From: CAYJAD01 sp964371835 | GTDB taxonomy: Bacteria > Desulfobacterota > Desulfovibrionia > Desulfovibrionales > Desulfovibrionaceae | Assembly (NCBI GenBank): GCA_964371835.1 | Contig: CAYJOP010000067.1 | Span: 1 to 11,598, forward strand | Length of the DNA stretch: 11,598 bases | Direction of reading: 5' to 3' | In this document: positions 7,266-11,598 of the stretch, piece by piece | Layout: each line of letters begins with the position of its first letter | Numbering within the stretch: the first letter of the stretch is position 1 | Made by a program: the position numbers and the translations under genes | Notes under the pieces: model-generated | Seen by the model: only the letters and a program-made list of their open reading frames with translations | Told to the model about the DNA's origin: nothing | Database searches by the model: none

Positions 7266-8738
7266 CTAATCTTTGGTAATAGTGCTGTTGTTAGCGCTTT
7301 CTGGAGTGGGCACATAGGTACTGTTTAATGGAAAGTGCAAAGAGCCAAGGGTACGGTAAAGGGTTATACGAGCTTGCACCACAGCGGTTTTTTGTTTGGC
7401 TATGGTGCGTTGTAAGGTTTGCAAGGATTTTAACTCTACAATAAAATTTAAATAGTCGCTGACACCACCAAGATAGCTATTGCGCGCTTCTGTAAGAGCA
7501 GCAATTGTTAATCTATATTGCTCCTCAAGGCGTTTTAAATTCTCAAGCTCGCCTTTTTCTGCGGCGAGGGCATTATCAACTTCTTGAATGGCAGTGGCCA
7601 CGGTTTTGGCATAGCTTTGTACATTTATATCCGTTTCCGCTCTGGCACGCGCTTCATCTGCTGCCAATGCTCCGCCATCAAAAAGAGGAAAGGCTAAAGA
7701 GCCCACAAGACTTGATATCCAATTGGTAAATAATAATGATTGCGATGCGGCATCAAAAACATGTGAGGCAGTTAGACGTAATGATGGGTAGCGGTTTGCA
7801 TGTGCCGCTGAGACATCCCAGTCAGAAGCTTCAAGCCTTGCCCAAGCAGCATTTACATCTGGTCTTGCATCCAAAAGTTGAACAGGCAGACCAGGTTCTG
7901 GCATTTCACCCAAGGTAGGCAGTGATGCATTTTCGTCAATTTCAAGGCCAGTTCCAGGCAAAGTTCCTTGTAATACTGCAAGTTGATTGCGTAAAACCAC
8001 TGCTTGTTGTTCAAGTAGTGGTATTTCTGCTCTGGCTGATGCTAAAACTGATTGTTGTTGCAGCACTTCAAGACTAGTGCTAATTCCATTATTAAAGCGG
8101 GAAATTTGAACTTGCACCAAGTCTTCATTGATGGAAATTTGCTCATTAAGTACGGCAAGTTCAGCCCTATTACCAAGTAAAGCAGCCCATGTTTCAGCCA
8201 CTGAACCAGCCACGGTTATGGCGGCAGTTTGTAAGTCATTGCGGGTGGCTTCGGCTCGCAAAAGTTCAGCGTTGCGCTCAGAATTTATACGTCCCCAAAA
8301 GTCTAGTTCATAGGATGCTGTGCCACCAAGACCATAGGATTCAGACAAAGCCTCTTGTCTTGAGGAATTATCTGTTAATTGTTTTGAAGTTCGTAAAGTT
8401 GCGGCATCTGCATTTATATTAATTTGCGGAAAAAACTCTGCTGTTTCTCTACTGGCAAGGGCTTTACTTTGGCGTAATTTGGCCCAAGCAGTTAATATGT
8501 CAAAGTTTTCACCAAGAGACTTGCCCATGAGTTTGTTAAGATCTGCACTTTCAAACTTTTCCCACCAAGGTGTGCTTGCGCTTTGTACGGTGTCGACTAC
8601 AACAGAAGTGGACATATATTGTGAAGGAATGGCAGCTGGCAGTTCTTTTTGTGCATCTCTATCAGCAGGTGCAATTAAAGCACAACCTGTTAATAAAAAC
8701 AGATATGTACATAAAAATATGGAATGACGAAATGGCAT
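7266..8738 (-). CDS. Outer-membrane efflux lipoprotein (NodT/OprM-type channel of the RND system)
   Basis: 490 residues from ATG 8738. This start puts AGGAA (8746-8750) seven bases upstream and gives a compact lipoprotein signal ending in LTGC, with Cys19 as the acylated residue and Ala at +2, which directs sorting to the outer membrane. An in-frame ATG at 8780 has no ribosome site and would add 14 residues before the signal. The mature part has two TolC-like repeats: PWWEKFESADLN near the start, the conserved YELDFWGRI turn (about residues 147-155), then LLDARPDVNAAWARLEASD and YPSLRLTAS. The second repeat includes FPLFDGG. It should form a trimeric channel docking on the adaptor. It is the first gene of the operon, whereas many RND operons place the channel last. 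Substrate is not predictable. Confidence 0.93.
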   Translation of the reverse strand: MPFRHSIFLCTYLFLLTGCALIAPADRDAQKELPAAIPSQYMSTSVVVDTVQSASTPWWEKFESADLNKLMGKSLGENFDILTAWAKLRQSKALASRETAEFFPQININADAATLRTSKQLTDNSSRQEALSESYGLGGTASYELDFWGRINSERNAELLRAEATRNDLQTAAITVAGSVAETWAALLGNRAELAVLNEQISINEDLVQVQISRFNNGISTSLEVLQQQSVLASARAEIPLLEQQAVVLRNQLAVLQGTLPGTGLEIDENASLPTLGEMPEPGLPVQLLDARPDVNAAWARLEASDWDVSAAHANRYPSLRLTASHVFDAASQSLLFTNWISSLVGSLAFPLFDGGALAADEARARAETDINVQSYAKTVATAIQEVDNALAAEKGELENLKRLEEQYRLTIAALTEARNSYLGGVSDYLNFIVELKSLQTLQRTIAKQKTAVVQARITLYRTLGSLHFPLNSTYVPTPESANNSTITKD

Positions 8739-8745
8739 ATAAAAA

Positions 8746-8750
8746 TTCCT
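8746..8750 (-). promoter_or_regulatory. Ribosome binding site deciding the channel gene start
   Basis: AGGAA on the minus strand, seven bases before ATG 8738, supports the shorter start over the ATG at 8780, which is preceded only by an A/T run. Confidence 0.7.
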
Positions 8751-8838
8751 AAATGAAGTGTCAACGATGCTTATAGGCATTAATTATTAAAAATTTGTTA
8801 AGACTAAATGTAACAAAACAATATACACAATACAATGG

Positions 8839-8860
8839 TTTATACTGATACAATTTTGTA
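8839..8860. promoter_or_regulatory. Operator-like repeat, copy 1 (TTTATAC then TACAATTTTGTA)
   Basis: TACAA-TT-TTGTA (8849-8860) is a perfect 12-base inverted repeat, preceded by TTTATAC (8839-8845). The same parts recur at 8971-8990. It lies about 110 bp upstream of the efflux operon start. A dimeric regulator binding here is an inference. Confidence 0.4.
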
Positions 8861-8914
8861 CTAAAGCAAAATTCGTACCCATGATAAATAACCTACCTTT
8901 TTGGGATGTTATAG

Positions 8915-8940
8915 TTTTGCAGTTGGTAAAAACTGTAAAA
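8915..8940. repeat. Inverted repeat with 10-bp arms
   Basis: TTTTGCAGTT (8915-8924) pairs with AACTGTAAAA (8931-8940) around a six-base centre, with one G-U position. No T-run follows on either strand, so it is not a typical terminator. An operator or an RNA hairpin are both possible. Confidence 0.45.
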
Positions 8941-8970
8941 AAGTGTTTAAAAAAATTACAATGTAAATTT

Positions 8971-8990
8971 TTTATACATGCAATTTTGTA
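8971..8990. promoter_or_regulatory. Operator-like repeat, copy 2 (TTTATAC then TGCAATTTTGTA)
   Basis: TTTATAC (8971-8977) and CAATTTTGTA (8981-8990) repeat the first copy 130 bp away with one mismatch in the inverted repeat (TGCAA for TACAA) and a spacer shorter by two bases. Confidence 0.4.
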
Positions 8991-9125
8991 AAAAAATCAT
9001 ATTAAAACACTAGGATATGGATTAAATTAACGTGACATAAAAATAATAGGTAATTATTTGATGTAATACATGTAAAGTGGTAATAATTGCTCAAATGTAT
9101 ATAAATTAATTTTTTTTGTATAGCA

Positions 9126-9153
9126 TAAAGTTTTATTCTAAAGGTGTCGATGG
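9126..9153 (+). promoter_or_regulatory. Possible sigma-28 (FliA) promoter of the chemoreceptor gene
   Basis: TAAAGTTT (9126-9133) matches the sigma-28 -35 element. It is followed by GTCGATGG (9146-9153), a partial match to GCCGATAA, with 16 bases between TAAA and the -10 element. Chemoreceptor genes are often under this sigma factor. The leader would be about 55 bases. The match in the -10 part is only five of eight, so this is a candidate. Confidence 0.45.
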
Positions 9154-9205
9154 TTTTCACAGTATAAAATATTCTTTTATTAAAGTTATATTTTAAAATT
9201 GTCAC

Positions 9206-9210
9206 TGGAG
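9206..9210 (+). promoter_or_regulatory. Ribosome binding site deciding the chemoreceptor start
   Basis: TGGAG ends six bases before ATG 9217. An in-frame TTG at 9199 would extend the protein by six residues but would place this site inside the coding region. Confidence 0.7.
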
Positions 9211-9216
9211 ATTTTT

Positions 9217-11595
9217 ATGTTCTGGAGAAATCTTTCAATTCGGCTCAAGCTTATTGCAGCAACTAGTGCTATTGTTTTAGCCTGTGTTTTTGGATTAAGT
9301 TATATAATGCATAGTTTAAATTTTTTGGCAGAGAGTGCTGAGAAATTAAGCCGCCCACAAATTCAGACAATTTTAACATCAGCAGCCCTTGCACATTCTC
9401 GCTGGGCTTCTGAATTGCAAGAGCATTTGCTTAGCAAGAATACTGGCAAATTGAAAGTATCCACCGATGGTCGTCAATGTGAATTTGGCAAATGGTTTTA
9501 TAGCGCCGATAAACAAAATGTAGAGAGTGAATGTCCAGAGCTAAAAGCGCTTTTTGCAGAAATGGACGGACTGCACCTTAGTGTGCATGAGTCTGCACTT
9601 AAAATTCAAGAACATCTTGACCAAGATAACATCGCTGGAGCCATTGAAATTTTTACGAATGTTACTGATCCTGCTGTGATAAAAGTTGAGAATTTGCTTT
9701 TAAAGGCAAAAGATGTGGCGGACATTTATTCATTGGATTTTTTTAAAAACATTTTAAGCTTTATTGAAAGCCGTTCAAACGCATTAATTGTAATGAGTAT
9801 AATATTCTTTGTTTGTTTCCCTGTGTTTTCATTCTTACTTATTTCAAGCATTACAAGGCCAATTTCCACATTAATGGAGGGTGCAACTCGTATTGCTAGT
9901 GGTGAATTTGCGCCTGTGGAGCTTGTTCAAAAAGACGAAATGGGCCAACTTGCAATAACTTTTAATCAAATGGTTGCTGATCTAAAGAAAAATTTAGGCC
10001 TATCCCAAGCTTTAATGAATGGTATAACCATGCCTTGTATTATTTGTAATACTGAGGGCAAGGTAATATTTGTGAACTCCATGTTTTTGTCATGCTGGAT
10101 TGAGTCGCGTACACCCGAAGAATGTATTGATGATACCACAGGCGGGGTTATGTATGGTGACTCCAACAGGTTAACTCGACTTGATAAAATAATTGAAGAT
10201 GAAACAGTGGTTCTTAATTCACAAGTGCATGTAGTTTTGCGTGATGGTTCAGAAAAATTCTTTAATGTAAATGCTGCCCCTTTGCGAGATATGGATGGTA
10301 AAGTTATGGGCGTTGTTGCCTTATATAGTGATTTATCTCAAATATATGAGCAGCAAATGCAGATTGAAAAACTTAACGATAGCATTTATCTTTCTGCTAA
10401 TCAGGCCAATAAAATTTCCAATCAGCAAACCATGGAGCTTGAAAAACTCGTTGCGCAGCTTGAAAGCACATCACAAATGGCTGAAAAACAGGCAAAATCT
10501 TCACATTCTTCAACCACGAGTTTGCAACAAATAACCGAAGGCATGCAGCAAATGGCACATGAGGCCGTAGCAACACAAGAAGCTGCCAATGCTGTGAATA
10601 GTGAAGCCGATGATGGTATGGAAATTATAACTCAAACCATTGATTGCATAGACCAAGTGTCGCAGCATACTTCGGTTGTTGCCAGTGACATGAAGGCTCT
10701 TGATGAATCCGCTGAAAATATTGGTCGAATTCTTAACCTTATCAAAGATATTGCCGACCAAACTAACTTGCTTGCCTTAAATGCTGCCATTGAGGCTGCT
10801 CGTGCAGGTGATGCTGGTCGTGGTTTTGCTGTTGTTGCTGATGAAGTTCGTAAATTGGCTGAAAAAACCATGGAAGCCACCAACGAAGTTGCGTCGGCTG
10901 TAAATAATATTCAAAATAGTGTTCATCATTCCGTTGCTAGTACAAATAAATCTGTTGAACTTACCCAAAAATCAACAGAATTGGCTAAACAGTCGGGTGA
11001 AAGTTTAGAGCGTATTCGCCAAGTGACACAAAACTCAGTGGAAAGTGCTAAAAGTATTTCTGAAGCTACCATGATGCAAAGTAAAGAGTCAGAAGCTGCG
11101 CTGAAAATGCTGGAAGAAATAAACGAACAGGCTGACCAAACTCAACAAAATATGACCCTTTCCAATGAGTTTGCAGCTACTTTACGCGAGTTGTCCATGG
11201 AGCTTAGGGCTATTATTGATAAAATGTGTGATGAAAGACGTAGCTGCGCGCGTTATGTATTTGCAGAAGATACAAGTCTACGTTGGGATTCCGAAGAGTT
11301 TGGTAATGGAATGACATCCATTATGAACATTAGCAGTGATGGCATGTGTTTAAAAGCAGATTCCTTACCTGCAAGTCTTCCCATAGGTTCAACCATAACC
11401 TTACATACAGTGGGTGGCCCACTATCCACCATATTTACCGCACTTACAGCTTCTGTTCGTTGGACAACAGAGGAGGGGGTTGGCATTGAATTTGTAAATA
11501 CTCAAGCTATTGATTTACCATCCATTCAAGATGTCTTAAAGAGATTACCTTCAAATATGAAGTCTTTTGCAAAGAAAAAAATAGCAGATGAATAA
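9217..11595 (+). CDS. Methyl-accepting chemoreceptor with periplasmic CZB-like, HAMP, PAS, signalling and PilZ domains
   Basis: 792 residues. Membrane helices at about 9-31 and 189-211 enclose a periplasmic domain. That domain has the pattern of a CZB zinc-binding sensor: H60 (AHSRW), C88 (RQCEFGKWF), H120 and H124 (GLHLSVH), the usual three-His one-Cys set. A HAMP domain (about 212-264) begins ITRPISTLMEG. A PAS-like domain follows (about 265-375, MNGITMPCIICNTEGKVIFVN). Then comes a long coiled coil whose hairpin tip (about 512-551, DQTNLLALNAAIEAARAGD) is the conserved contact for CheA and CheW. The C-terminus (about 674-775) is a PilZ domain with RxxxR (R675, R679) and NxSxxG (N704-G709), so c-di-GMP binding is expected. 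The gene is complete and stands alone here, diverging from the efflux operon. It likely tunes swimming to a redox, zinc or related periplasmic cue and to c-di-GMP. The ligand is inferred. Confidence 0.94.
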   Translation: MFWRNLSIRLKLIAATSAIVLACVFGLSYIMHSLNFLAESAEKLSRPQIQTILTSAALAHSRWASELQEHLLSKNTGKLKVSTDGRQCEFGKWFYSADKQNVESECPELKALFAEMDGLHLSVHESALKIQEHLDQDNIAGAIEIFTNVTDPAVIKVENLLLKAKDVADIYSLDFFKNILSFIESRSNALIVMSIIFFVCFPVFSFLLISSITRPISTLMEGATRIASGEFAPVELVQKDEMGQLAITFNQMVADLKKNLGLSQALMNGITMPCIICNTEGKVIFVNSMFLSCWIESRTPEECIDDTTGGVMYGDSNRLTRLDKIIEDETVVLNSQVHVVLRDGSEKFFNVNAAPLRDMDGKVMGVVALYSDLSQIYEQQMQIEKLNDSIYLSANQANKISNQQTMELEKLVAQLESTSQMAEKQAKSSHSSTTSLQQITEGMQQMAHEAVATQEAANAVNSEADDGMEIITQTIDCIDQVSQHTSVVASDMKALDESAENIGRILNLIKDIADQTNLLALNAAIEAARAGDAGRGFAVVADEVRKLAEKTMEATNEVASAVNNIQNSVHHSVASTNKSVELTQKSTELAKQSGESLERIRQVTQNSVESAKSISEATMMQSKESEAALKMLEEINEQADQTQQNMTLSNEFAATLRELSMELRAIIDKMCDERRSCARYVFAEDTSLRWDSEEFGNGMTSIMNISSDGMCLKADSLPASLPIGSTITLHTVGGPLSTIFTALTASVRWTTEEGVGIEFVNTQAIDLPSIQDVLKRLPSNMKSFAKKKIADE

Positions 11596-11598
11596 TTA

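Larger units (their letters stand above)
8781..9198. other. AT-rich divergent intergenic region
   Basis: About 420 bp without a credible gene separate the efflux operon (leftward) from the chemoreceptor (rightward). The region is strongly AT-rich. It holds two related operator-like sequences (8839-8860 and 8971-8990), a hairpin-forming inverted repeat (8915-8940) and a possible sigma-28 promoter (9126-9153). I found no convincing sigma-70 promoter for the efflux operon; several weak TTGnnn/TAnnnT pairings exist on the minus strand between 8760 and 8870. Confidence 0.6.

Noticed and set aside
8736..8764. TTGACA, 17 bases, TATATG on the minus strand as a promoter
   Set aside because: The -10 element would overlap the channel gene start codon, so its transcript would lack the start and ribosome site; judged a coincidence.
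8739..8780. Upstream ATG at 8780 for the outer-membrane channel gene
   Set aside because: It has no ribosome binding site and would add 14 residues before a signal peptide that is already complete from ATG 8738.
9199..9216. TTG start for the chemoreceptor
   Set aside because: ATG 9217 has a well-placed TGGAG; the TTG start would bury this site in the coding sequence.

Overview
The window looks like Gram-negative, motile, proteobacterial chromosome. The grounds are a tripartite RND efflux operon with a lipoprotein outer-membrane channel, a transmembrane chemoreceptor, and a classical initiator tRNA. Base composition is fairly AT-rich. The chemoreceptor layout (periplasmic CZB-like domain, HAMP, PAS, signalling hairpin, PilZ) makes a Desulfovibrionaceae-like deltaproteobacterium my best guess, but I cannot confirm taxonomy from this sequence alone.

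Left part (1-2541): two co-directional plus-strand genes that read as accessory cargo. The first is the 3' portion of a radical SAM enzyme, cut by the window edge. The second, 36 bp later with its own ribosome binding site, is an unusual two-domain protein. Its N-terminal domain resembles a class III nucleotide cyclase. Its C-terminal domain has the core signatures of a class Ic aminoacyl-tRNA synthetase (Trp/Tyr type), in altered form and without room for an anticodon-binding domain. I know of no described system with this pair. Then come about 360 bp without a gene, holding six same-direction copies of a GGnTAGGA motif in two clusters. This stretch abuts a hairpin terminator and the 3' end of an initiator tRNA gene on the minus strand (2580-2656). 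A tRNA 3' end beside a motif-rich gap and AT-rich genes suggests the edge of an integrated island.

Centre (2756-8738, minus strand): a three-gene efflux operon transcribed in the order outer-membrane lipoprotein channel, membrane fusion protein, RND pump. The spacings are tight: 11 bp, then a TAATG stop/start overlap. Together they would form an envelope-spanning, proton-driven exporter. Its substrate cannot be read from the sequence, and no local regulator gene lies beside it. The pump gene ends shortly before the initiator tRNA promoter with no clear terminator between.

Right part (8739-11595): an AT-rich divergent intergenic region with repeated operator-like inverted repeats and a possible sigma-28-type promoter. 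It leads into a complete chemoreceptor gene that combines a periplasmic zinc-binding-type sensor with a C-terminal PilZ (c-di-GMP-binding) domain.

The best candidate for something undescribed is the radical SAM plus cyclase/synthetase-like pair at the left edge.
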